Both the position numbers and the translations under genes were made by a program. A stretch of DNA of 7,933 bases from positions 1-7,933 of the forward strand of contig JAMOMS010000131.1 in assembly GCA_027067015.1 (NCBI GenBank), read 5' to 3'. A model generated the notes under the pieces. The model made no database searches and was not told where the DNA came from. It was given only the letters and a program-made list of their open reading frames with translations. Source of the DNA: Campylobacterales bacterium. Lineage in GTDB: Bacteria > Campylobacterota > Campylobacteria > Campylobacterales > Hydrogenimonadaceae. Positions 1-5,261 of the stretch are shown here, piece by piece. Positions within the stretch are counted from its first letter, which is position 1. Every line of letters starts with the position of its first letter.

Positions 1-1023
1 ATGGCCGTCAAACTGCTTCAGGAGCGCAAAGCGTTCGCCTGTTTTTGTGACCCTGAACGCTTGGCGGAGCGTCAAAAGGAGGCGGAGCGAGCAGGCCGGT
101 CGTACCGTTATGACGGGGGGTGTGAGCGGTTGAGTGACGCGGAGGTGCTTGATAACCCCAACCCCTTTACCGTTCGCCTGCGCCGTCCCGACGCACCCGT
201 GACGGTTGAGGATGAGCTTTGGGGTATGCGCCGTGTTACTCCCGAAGAGATGGATTGCGTGGTGATCATGGAGCGGGACAAACGGGCTTCAAAGCCGTTT
301 GCCGAGGCGGTGGACGATATGTTGTTGGATATCTCTTTGATTGTCGCGCCGTTGGAAGAGATGGAAGATTCAGCGATACAGGAGCATATCCGCCGCGCTC
401 TTGGCTATGATCGCGGGGTGCGTTACGCGCATATTGAGCCGGGAGAGGGGGAGTCGGAAGTGACGGTCCGCTCTTTGTTTGAGGCGGGCTTTCTTCCAGA
501 GGCGCTCATACGCTACCTGCTTGCCACGGGATATGACAAAGAGAATAGCTTCCATAGAGTCGATGAGACAGCAAAAGCGTTCTTGGTTAAAAAGATTTCT
601 CCCCGGGCCGAAAAGTTTGATATCTCTTTTTTGCGACGTCTCAATCAAGAAGAGATAGCGCGGATGGACGCCAAGGAGCTTTCACGGGTTTTCGGTTTTG
701 CCGACTCCGCGGTGGGTGAGGTGGCCAAAGCCTTTTTGCCCTGGTGCGAGACGCTGGAAGAGCTAAAACCCCGGGTGGCCGCGGTGTTTGGGCCCAAACC
801 GCTCAACGACGCGGACGTTTATCGGCTAAGTCGGCTGGTGGCCTCTGCCGACCAAACGGATAGTTTCGCGCGTCTGTGTGACTATCTTACCCAAAAGACG
901 GGCCTGGAAGATGAAGCGTTGCAAAAACCCTTGCGCCGCCTGTTGACGGGCCAGGACGAGGGGCCGGAGCTTGAAACACTCTATCCCCATCTTCAATCCT
1001 ATCTGAAGGAGATAATCAAATGA
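1..1023 (+). CDS. gltX2: GluRS2-type glutamyl-tRNA synthetase paralogue, 5'-partial, active-site motifs lost
   Basis: The frame is open from the first base, and the initial Met aligns to an internal Met about 80 residues into Campylobacterota GluRS2. The 340 residues seen are therefore the C-terminal part, and the HIGH region lies outside the window. GluRS2 of this group normally puts Glu on tRNA(Gln), and GatCAB then amidates it. Recognisable parts are AFACFC with Cys14/16/41 (zinc-like cluster), DKxxxxxFAEAVDDMLxDISLIV (residues 93-115), EAGFLPEALIRYLL, and the anticodon-domain signature PLRRLLTGQDEGPEL (310-324). Against GluRS2 as I remember it, three blocks are gone. Thr-Tyr-Asn before the FAxAxDD helix reads Ser-Lys-Pro (97-99), RGEDH reads APLEE (116-120), and the KMSKR loop is deleted, with about 10 residues fewer between YAH (142-144) and the GFLP helix. 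The frame is intact. I infer a pseudoenzyme; a divergent active enzyme is less likely. It is first in the visible operon with yggT and slt. Confidence 0.85.
   Translation: MAVKLLQERKAFACFCDPERLAERQKEAERAGRSYRYDGGCERLSDAEVLDNPNPFTVRLRRPDAPVTVEDELWGMRRVTPEEMDCVVIMERDKRASKPFAEAVDDMLLDISLIVAPLEEMEDSAIQEHIRRALGYDRGVRYAHIEPGEGESEVTVRSLFEAGFLPEALIRYLLATGYDKENSFHRVDETAKAFLVKKISPRAEKFDISFLRRLNQEEIARMDAKELSRVFGFADSAVGEVAKAFLPWCETLEELKPRVAAVFGPKPLNDADVYRLSRLVASADQTDSFARLCDYLTQKTGLEDEALQKPLRRLLTGQDEGPELETLYPHLQSYLKEIIK
1006..1011 (+). promoter_or_regulatory. Ribosome binding site of yggT
   Basis: AAGGAG lies 8 nt before the yggT ATG, inside the last codons of the gltX2-like gene. It is the strongest Shine-Dalgarno match in the window. 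It shows that YggT can be initiated efficiently on its own and not only by coupling through the ATGA overlap. Confidence 0.75.
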
Positions 1024-1313
1024 TACTCTCAACACTGATTCAAGCCATCGCGCAGATATTGCATATGGTGATTAACATCTATATCTGGGTTGTCATTATC
1101 GCCGCGCTTATTACCTGGGTGCGGCCTGACCCTTACAATCCCATAGTGCAGACACTTTATCGCCTGACCGAGCCGGTTTACGCCTGGATTCGCCGCTATG
1201 TTCCCACGGTGATCGGCGGGATCGACCTGGCGCCGCTGATTTTGATTTTCGGGCTTCAGTTTCTGGATCTGTTTTTGGTCAAACTCCTTTTTCAACTCTC
1301 CATGAGTCTGTAG
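1020..1313 (+). CDS. yggT: YggT family integral membrane protein
   Basis: A 97-residue membrane protein of the YggT family, the usual length for the family in this phylum. Two hydrophobic segments are visible, at about residues 5-32 and 66-95. Between them is the family's diagnostic loop, PDPYNPIVQTLYRLTEPVYA, followed by IRRYVP and GGIDLAPL. Its molecular function is not settled. Relatives sit with cell-division or envelope genes, and in E. coli yggT has been linked to osmotic stress and ion homeostasis. The start overlaps the upstream stop as ATGA, and its own stop abuts the slt start (TAGATG), so the three genes are almost certainly co-transcribed and translationally coupled. Family assignment is firm; role is unknown. 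Confidence 0.93.
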   Translation: MILSTLIQAIAQILHMVINIYIWVVIIAALITWVRPDPYNPIVQTLYRLTEPVYAWIRRYVPTVIGGIDLAPLILIFGLQFLDLFLVKLLFQLSMSL

Positions 1314-2930
1314 ATGGCGCGATTTCTCGCTCTTTTGCTCTTTGCCGTCGCGCTTTGGGCGGAGCCGATTACGCTGGCATGGCTTAAAAAGCAACCGGCG
1401 GGGCGAGTGCGTGACTTTTACGTTTGGCGCTATTTTGGGCAAAAGATCACCCCCGCCCAGGCCGACGAAGCCTTTTACCTGATTCAAAGGGTGACATGGA
1501 AACATATTGACCGCTACGCCAAAAAGACGAAAAAGCCGGGCTTTTTAATGGCATCCAAATGCCGCAGGGTCTTGGCGTCCCAGCTTCTTAGGGTACGGCG
1601 CGACTGTGCCGAAATAGGGATAACTCCCGCCAAATTCGCATCCCTTTCCCCCCAAAAACAGCGCCGCCTTGTGCGCCTTTTGCGTCCCTTTGAAGAGACG
1701 ACGACCTGGATGGCGCCGATGGCCGAGAAAAACCCTTTTGATGCGTTGACGCGAAGCGGGCCGAAAACTTTTTTGAAAGTTTTCAACACCTGCGGGGCCA
1801 AATGGCGGCGGGCCAATCTGGACAGGCCACTGCCGGAATCTTTTGTCAAAAAACTGGCCCAAACGCCCGGCTATGAGCGCTTTGTCAAGTTGATTGTCAC
1901 CGATGAGAAGCTTCATAACCTTCCTCTTTCCCTGCTGGGGGCCCCTTCGGAAAAACTGGGCCACCGGGGCACCTTCTTTTTGGCGCTAAACGCCGTCAAA
2001 CAGAATAAAAAAGGGTTTGCCCGTCTCTATCTGGCGCAGGCTTACAAAAAAGCGTGGTCACGGATGGACAAAGACAAGGTATTGCTGTGGGCCTATCTGG
2101 TTGACGGCAAGCGCAAATGGCTTGAGAAGCTGGCCAAGAGTCCCGATATTGACATCTATTCGCTCTATGCCAAAGAGAGGCTGGGCATTGCCTGGCCCCG
2201 CGTGGAGGTGCCCCGTTTTAAGCGTCAAACGTGCGGGTTTGACATAACCGATCCGTTCGCGTGGCAAAAAGTGCGGGAAAGTTTGAAGGGAAAAGAGAAA
2301 GCGAGCCTGCGCGAAGAAGCCAAACGGCGCTTTGCCTGCCAAGAGACCGAAGGGCATTACGCCTATCTGATGGCCCGAGCCGAAGGGTTTAAAACCCACT
2401 ACTTCCCCATGCCTTACGAAAAAGCGTTGGACGGACTGAATCATGATACCAAGGCGCTGGTATACGCCCTGGCGCGACAAGAAAGCGTGATGATCCCGGC
2501 GGTGGTCTCCTCTTCCTACGCCCTTGGGTTGATGCAGTTGATGCCCTTTTTGGTCAAAAGCCTGGCTAAGCAAAAAGGGGAGAAAGTCGATCTGGATGCC
2601 ATGTTCAACCCCTACAAAAATCTTGCCTACGCAAGAGAGCATCTAAAATTCCTGTTTCGGCGGCTGGATCATCCGCTCTTTATCGCCTACGCCTATAACG
2701 GGGGCATAGGATTTACCAAAAGAATGCTCAAAAACCGCCCGCTTTTTCGCAAAAAAGGCCCTTACGAGCCGTGGCTAAGCATGGAGTTGGTCCATTATGA
2801 TGAGAGCCGACGATACGGCAAGCGGGTACTTGCCAACTATATCGTCTACAAGAAGTTGCTGGGAGAGCCTATCGGCGTGGCGTCGCTCTTACAAACGGCA
2901 GAGTCACCGGTTCGTAAGGGTAGAGACTGA
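1314..2930 (+). CDS. slt: Soluble lytic murein transglycosylase, periplasmic
   Basis: A 538-residue exported protein with a C-terminal SLT (lysozyme-like) domain. It would cleave the MurNAc-GlcNAc bond of peptidoglycan to leave 1,6-anhydro-MurNAc ends. The N-terminus is a signal peptide (Arg3, then a hydrophobic run ending ALWA, likely cut before Glu17). Residues of about 20-370 are Lys/Arg-rich and mostly helical, as expected for the superhelical domain of Slt70-type enzymes. The catalytic domain starts near residue 380: LARQES with presumed catalytic Glu390, then SYALGLMQLMP, the FNPYKNLAYAREHL helix, and AYNGG (460-464). Each is a hallmark of family 1 lytic transglycosylases. It starts directly after the yggT stop with no convincing ribosome binding site, so coupling is likely. 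Its last 62 nt overlap the 3' end of a gene on the other strand. Confidence 0.93.
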   Translation: MARFLALLLFAVALWAEPITLAWLKKQPAGRVRDFYVWRYFGQKITPAQADEAFYLIQRVTWKHIDRYAKKTKKPGFLMASKCRRVLASQLLRVRRDCAEIGITPAKFASLSPQKQRRLVRLLRPFEETTTWMAPMAEKNPFDALTRSGPKTFLKVFNTCGAKWRRANLDRPLPESFVKKLAQTPGYERFVKLIVTDEKLHNLPLSLLGAPSEKLGHRGTFFLALNAVKQNKKGFARLYLAQAYKKAWSRMDKDKVLLWAYLVDGKRKWLEKLAKSPDIDIYSLYAKERLGIAWPRVEVPRFKRQTCGFDITDPFAWQKVRESLKGKEKASLREEAKRRFACQETEGHYAYLMARAEGFKTHYFPMPYEKALDGLNHDTKALVYALARQESVMIPAVVSSSYALGLMQLMPFLVKSLAKQKGEKVDLDAMFNPYKNLAYAREHLKFLFRRLDHPLFIAYAYNGGIGFTKRMLKNRPLFRKKGPYEPWLSMELVHYDESRRYGKRVLANYIVYKKLLGEPIGVASLLQTAESPVRKGRD

Positions 2931-3471
2931 ATTTCAAAACAAGTTTTTTGTCTTTGACGGCCGGATATTTGACTAGGAAATATTTGCCCCAGCGGTTGAC
3001 GTTGGGCATCATCTGGTAAAGCTCGCTGGTGTCGTCTACCGGTTGAATGGAGACGGGATCGAATCCCTCGAAAGTTTTCGCCTTCTCTCCCCTCTTTTTC
3101 AGCTCTTTATTCTTTTTTTTATGGGCTTTGATGGCCTCTTTGAGCTTTTTGTCAAGAGGTTGTTTCGCGATCAGTTTTAAACTGTAGCTCGATTTGAATT
3201 TCTTGACGTTCATATCGGTAACGATACCGACGAAAAAATAGACGCCGTCGTCATACCGGTAACGATCGGGAAAGACCTCGTTGAGCAGGGTGGCGGTAAT
3301 GGCCGCTTTGGTTTCAAGCTCTCGGACCACCTGGGCGCCGCGGGTGTATTGCAGGGCTTTGTCGTAGAGCAGGTCTTTTCTGAAAAGATCGGTCACTTCG
3401 TTTTTTTGACCGCAACCGGTTATGAGCAGGGTCGCCATAGCCAGTGTGGAGATCCATAGAGTTCGACGCAC
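2869..3471 (-). CDS. Uncharacterised lipoprotein of Campylobacterota
   Basis: A 200-residue predicted lipoprotein: Arg2-Arg3, a hydrophobic stretch, then the lipobox LITG-Cys20. Gly21 at the +2 position gives no inner-membrane retention signal, so outer-membrane anchoring is plausible. The mature part has no motif I can tie to a function. A segment at about 108-127 is very Lys-rich (KAHKKKNKELKKRGEKAK), and the C-terminal third is hydrophobic/aromatic (VNRWGKYFLVKYP, LKFSLYPYEP), suggesting a beta-rich end. The start is GTG, supported by AAGG 7 nt upstream and by the signal peptide beginning there. It is the only leftward gene in the window, divergent from mobB and convergent with slt, a position I recall for Cj0842 in C. 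jejuni. The last ~20 codons lie inside slt in antisense. Function unknown. Confidence 0.87.
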   Translation of the reverse strand: MRRTLWISTLAMATLLITGCGQKNEVTDLFRKDLLYDKALQYTRGAQVVRELETKAAITATLLNEVFPDRYRYDDGVYFFVGIVTDMNVKKFKSSYSLKLIAKQPLDKKLKEAIKAHKKKNKELKKRGEKAKTFEGFDPVSIQPVDDTSELYQMMPNVNRWGKYFLVKYPAVKDKKLVLKFSLYPYEPVTLPFVRATPRR

Positions 3472-3478
3472 GTTTTCA

Positions 3479-3482
3479 CCTT
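3479..3482 (-). promoter_or_regulatory. Ribosome binding site of the lipoprotein gene
   Basis: On the minus strand this reads AAGG, 7 nt before the GTG at 3471-3469. Spacing is right for initiation at that GTG, and the lipoprotein signal peptide begins there, so the two lines of evidence agree. Confidence 0.6.
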
Positions 3483-3508
3483 CGGTTTGGCTTTGTTATT
3501 TGGGTTGC

Positions 3509-3514
3509 ATTCTA
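3509..3514 (-). promoter_or_regulatory. Probable -10 box for the lipoprotein gene
   Basis: The minus strand reads TAGAAT (5 of 6 matches to TATAAT) about 38 nt before the GTG start. The DNA upstream on that strand is A/T-rich with no good -35 hexamer, which is usual for sigma-70 promoters in this phylum. It lies about 35 bp from the TATAAT box facing the other way, so the two promoters are divergent and may compete. Confidence 0.5.
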
Positions 3515-3547
3515 ACATAACAATGCTTTCTTTTAACCTTTTTTGGC

Positions 3548-3553
3548 TATAAT
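3548..3553 (+). promoter_or_regulatory. -10 box (TATAAT) for the mobB-fbp operon
   Basis: A perfect TATAAT preceded by TTTTTTGGC and a T-rich tract at 3527-3544 in place of a -35 hexamer. This is the layout described for Campylobacter and Helicobacter housekeeping promoters. Transcription would start near 3560, giving a leader of about 25 nt before the mobB GTG. It is the clearest promoter in the window and would serve mobB, fbp and the small downstream gene. Confidence 0.75.
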
Positions 3554-3572
3554 CCTCTCCATTAAGTAACGC

Positions 3573-3577
3573 AAGGG
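3573..3577 (+). promoter_or_regulatory. Ribosome binding site that decides the mobB start
   Basis: AAGGG ends immediately before an in-frame TTG (3578) but 6 nt before an in-frame GTG (3584). Only the GTG has workable spacing, so mobB is called from 3584 rather than from the longer TTG frame. Confidence 0.6.
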
Positions 3578-3583
3578 TTGATT

Positions 3584-4087
3584 GTGGCAAAAGGTTATGT
3601 CGTCGCTTTTACGGGGCCTTCCAACAGCGGAAAAACCACCCTCATCGAAAAGGTGGCGCGCCGTTTGATCGTGGAGCATCGCGTGGCGATTGTTAAACAC
3701 GATCCCAAGGATAAAGCGGTTTTTGATACGGAGGGCAAAGACAGTTGGAAGTTCTCCCAAACCGGGGCGGACGTGGTGGTGGTCTCACCCACCCGCACCA
3801 CCTACTTCTCTCCCCGTACCCGCACCATTGAGGAGATCGCCGCCATGACGGCCCCTTTTGACTACCTGCTGGTAGAGGGGCTTAAAACCCTGCCCCTGCC
3901 GAGAATCGCGGTGTTCAGGGGCGAGGTGGATGAAAGGTATCTGCCCCACAGTGAGGCGTTGGCGGTGGATGATACGGTCGATCTGGACGCCGTATCCCTG
4001 CCGGCGACCCTTGACGTGCTTGATTTGAATGATGTGGACATGGTTGTCGACTGGATCAAAAAAAACGCAAAGGCGATATTGTCATGA
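3584..4087 (+). CDS. mobB: Molybdopterin-guanine dinucleotide biosynthesis protein MobB
   Basis: A 167-residue P-loop protein of the MobB family. It acts in the cytoplasm with MobA in the step that attaches GMP to molybdopterin to form the bis-MGD cofactor of DMSO-reductase-family enzymes such as formate dehydrogenase and periplasmic nitrate reductase. Visible motifs are Walker [10 protein letters not shown] (residues 11-19), [19 protein letters not shown] (the family's conserved His-Asp and D-x-x-GKDSW block), TGADVVVV, and the Walker B-like [20 protein letters not shown] with Glu98. Length is normal. GTG at 3584 is preferred over TTG at 3578 because of the ribosome binding site spacing. It is first in its operon and overlaps fbp by ATGA. 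No mobA is in view, so MobA must be encoded elsewhere if the pathway is complete. Confidence 0.92.
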   Translation: MAKGYVVAFTGPSNSGKTTLIEKVARRLIVEHRVAIVKHDPKDKAVFDTEGKDSWKFSQTGADVVVVSPTRTTYFSPRTRTIEEIAAMTAPFDYLLVEGLKTLPLPRIAVFRGEVDERYLPHSEALAVDDTVDLDAVSLPATLDVLDLNDVDMVVDWIKKNAKAILS

Positions 4088-4935
4088 AAACATTGGCTCC
4101 CATTTTCGAGGCGATTGAGCGCTCGGCCCACCGCATACGCGAGGCTATTACCAATGAAGATCTCTGCTACGGTGACAGCTGTAACGCCACCGGCGATGTG
4201 CAGTTGAAGCTCGATATCCAAAGCGACCTGATCATCGCCGAGGAGTTCTCCAAAATCACGGCCATCAAAGCGATCGCCAGCGAGGAGAAGGAGGAGGCCG
4301 AGACCCTTCATGAAGAGGGGCGCTACTGCATCGCCTACGATCCTTTGGACGGCTCAAGCCTGATTGACGTGGATTTGAGCGTGGGGTCGATTTTCGGTAT
4401 CTATGACGGGGCGTTTGAGGCGCAAAAGATGATCGCCGCGGTCTATGTGGTGCACGGCCCCCGGCTGGAGATGGTGACCGCCTATAAAAACCAGGTGCGC
4501 CACTTTATCTACCGCCGCGGCCGTTTCGCGGAGCAGGAGACCCTCTCTTTGAAAGAGAAGGGCAAACACAACGCGCCGGGCGGGACCCAAAAATACTGGT
4601 ACCCCCACCACAAAGCGCTGGTGGACGGACTCTTTGCCGAGGGTTACCGCCTGCGCTACAGCGGCGGCATGGTGCCCGATCTGCACCAGATTCTCTTAAA
4701 AGGGGGCGGGCTATTCAGCTATCCCGGCACCACGGACAAGCCGCAGGGCAAACTGCGCAAGCTTTTTGAGGTCTTCCCCTTTGCGTTTGTCTACGAGACC
4801 GCCGGCGGGGAGGCGATTGACGACAAAGGAAACCGTCTTTTGGAACTGCCCTGCGACAACCCCCACGAAACGACCCCCTGTTTTTTTGGCAGTCGGTATG
4901 AGATCGCCAAGGTAAGAGAGGCCTATGGCCTCTGA
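4084..4935 (+). CDS. fbp: Class I fructose-1,6-bisphosphatase
   Basis: A 283-residue cytoplasmic enzyme that hydrolyses fructose 1,6-bisphosphate to fructose 6-phosphate, the committed step of gluconeogenesis. This suits autotrophs or amino-acid users that build sugars from C3/C4 acids. Signature residues are GDVQLKLD followed by SD, the metal-binding Glu67/Glu68 in IASEEKE, and DPLDGSS (86-92). Further on are GSIFGIYDG, the substrate-phosphate region [19 protein letters not shown], and [17 protein letters not shown] with metal ligand Glu229, then the AGGEAID segment. At 283 residues it is shorter than the ~330 of the E. coli enzyme. The shortening is mostly at the N-terminus, where class I enzymes carry part of the AMP-inhibition site, so AMP control may differ (inference). 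It overlaps mobB by 4 nt and the next gene by 11 nt. Confidence 0.95.
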   Translation: MKTLAPIFEAIERSAHRIREAITNEDLCYGDSCNATGDVQLKLDIQSDLIIAEEFSKITAIKAIASEEKEEAETLHEEGRYCIAYDPLDGSSLIDVDLSVGSIFGIYDGAFEAQKMIAAVYVVHGPRLEMVTAYKNQVRHFIYRRGRFAEQETLSLKEKGKHNAPGGTQKYWYPHHKALVDGLFAEGYRLRYSGGMVPDLHQILLKGGGLFSYPGTTDKPQGKLRKLFEVFPFAFVYETAGGEAIDDKGNRLLELPCDNPHETTPCFFGSRYEIAKVREAYGL

Positions 4936-5128
4936 GGCACCGGTCAAAGACCGCTGGGTCGAGGCCAGGGATGAGGCGAAAGCGAAGCTGACAGCCTGCC
5001 AGAAAGAGCGCGGCGTGCGAAGTTGCATGGCCTGCGACAAGGTGCTGGGATGCGAGATACGCAACGAGTATGTCAAAAAGGTGTATGAGAGCATGAGCAA
5101 AGGCGAAGGGGGAGGGTTTGAGTTTTAA
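4925..5128 (+). CDS. Small Cys-rich protein (67 residues), unknown function
   Basis: A short cytoplasmic protein whose ATG lies 11 nt before the end of fbp, with GAGG/AGAG just upstream. Four cysteines at 25, 34, 37 and 43 form a C-x8-C-x2-C-x5-C pattern ([11 protein letters not shown]), followed by [20 protein letters not shown] and a C-terminal Phe-Glu-Phe. The N-terminal half is a charged predicted helix. The overlap with fbp, the patterned cysteines and the normal downstream stop argue that it is real. I recall a small gene at the same place between fbp and metS in C. jejuni (Cj0839c). The Cys pattern could bind zinc or an Fe-S cluster, but nothing here proves it. It ends directly against the inverted-repeat element. 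Confidence 0.8.
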   Translation: MASEAPVKDRWVEARDEAKAKLTACQKERGVRSCMACDKVLGCEIRNEYVKKVYESMSKGEGGGFEF

Positions 5129-5237
5129 GTGAAGAGTGAAGAGTGAAAAGTTGGAGTGAACCGCTGACGCGGACAATAATCTGAAATGAAAGGGAGCGAA
5201 AGCGACCTTCCGAAACTTTTCACTTTTCACTATTCAC
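5129..5237. repeat. 109-bp element with 24-nt terminal inverted repeats (MITE-like or dispersed repeat)
   Basis: The left arm (5129-5152) is made of GTGAAGA, GTGAAGA, GTGAAAA units ending AGTT. The right arm (5214-5237) is its reverse complement at 22 of 24 positions, built of CTTTTCA, CTTTTCA, CTATTCA. One of the two mismatches would be a G-U pair in RNA. The 61-nt core holds a perfect 4-bp hairpin, CCGC-TGAC-GCGG (5161-5172), and a short direct repeat, AGCGA/AAGCGA, near 5195-5205. No reading frame is convincing. The element begins at the base after the upstream stop codon and ends about 25 nt before metG. It looks like a dispersed non-autonomous repeat, and its transcript could fold into a long stem that processes or attenuates the mRNA. 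No U-tract follows, so it is not a standard intrinsic terminator. Confidence 0.7.
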
Positions 5238-5250
5238 ATTTATCTGATTC

Positions 5251-5254
5251 AAGG
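5251..5254 (+). promoter_or_regulatory. Ribosome binding site that decides the metG start
   Basis: AAGG lies 7 nt before the ATG at 5262 but only 1 nt before the in-frame TTG at 5256. Spacing therefore selects ATG 5262 (protein beginning Met-Ser-Asp), two codons shorter than the longest frame. Confidence 0.7.
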
Positions 5255-5261
5255 TTTGCAA

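Noticed and set aside
1..3. ATG at the first base as the true start of the GluRS-like gene
   Set aside because: It aligns with an internal Met of GluRS2 that precedes the K-x-F-x-C-x-C segment. The window simply begins within the gene, although a truncated gene cannot be excluded without upstream sequence.
1029..1505. 158-codon minus-strand frame across yggT and the start of slt
   Set aside because: It is antisense to two well-supported genes, with low-complexity basic composition and no family resemblance.
2058..2642. 194-codon minus-strand frame opposite the slt catalytic domain
   Set aside because: It mirrors conserved SLT-domain codons and shows no ribosome binding site or motif of its own.
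2934..2960. Possible terminator between slt and the lipoprotein gene (ACAAG followed by a T run)
   Set aside because: The stem would be only about 4 bp and A/T-only in part. The T run lies inside the lipoprotein coding sequence, so a working intrinsic terminator is not supported.
3578..3583. TTG at 3578 as the mobB start
   Set aside because: The Shine-Dalgarno-like AAGGG touches it directly, leaving no spacer. GTG at 3584 has 6 nt spacing and gives a normal MobB N-terminus.
4715..5230. 171-codon minus-strand frame running through the inverted-repeat element and the end of fbp
   Set aside because: It is antisense to fbp and the small gene, and its first part is just the translated repeat arm (Phe/Ser/Leu-rich). 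Such repeats commonly produce spurious hypothetical proteins.
5129..5237. CRISPR array or tandem-repeat locus from the 7-nt units
   Set aside because: The repeats are only 7 nt, have no spacers, and occur as two inverted groups. No cas genes are nearby.
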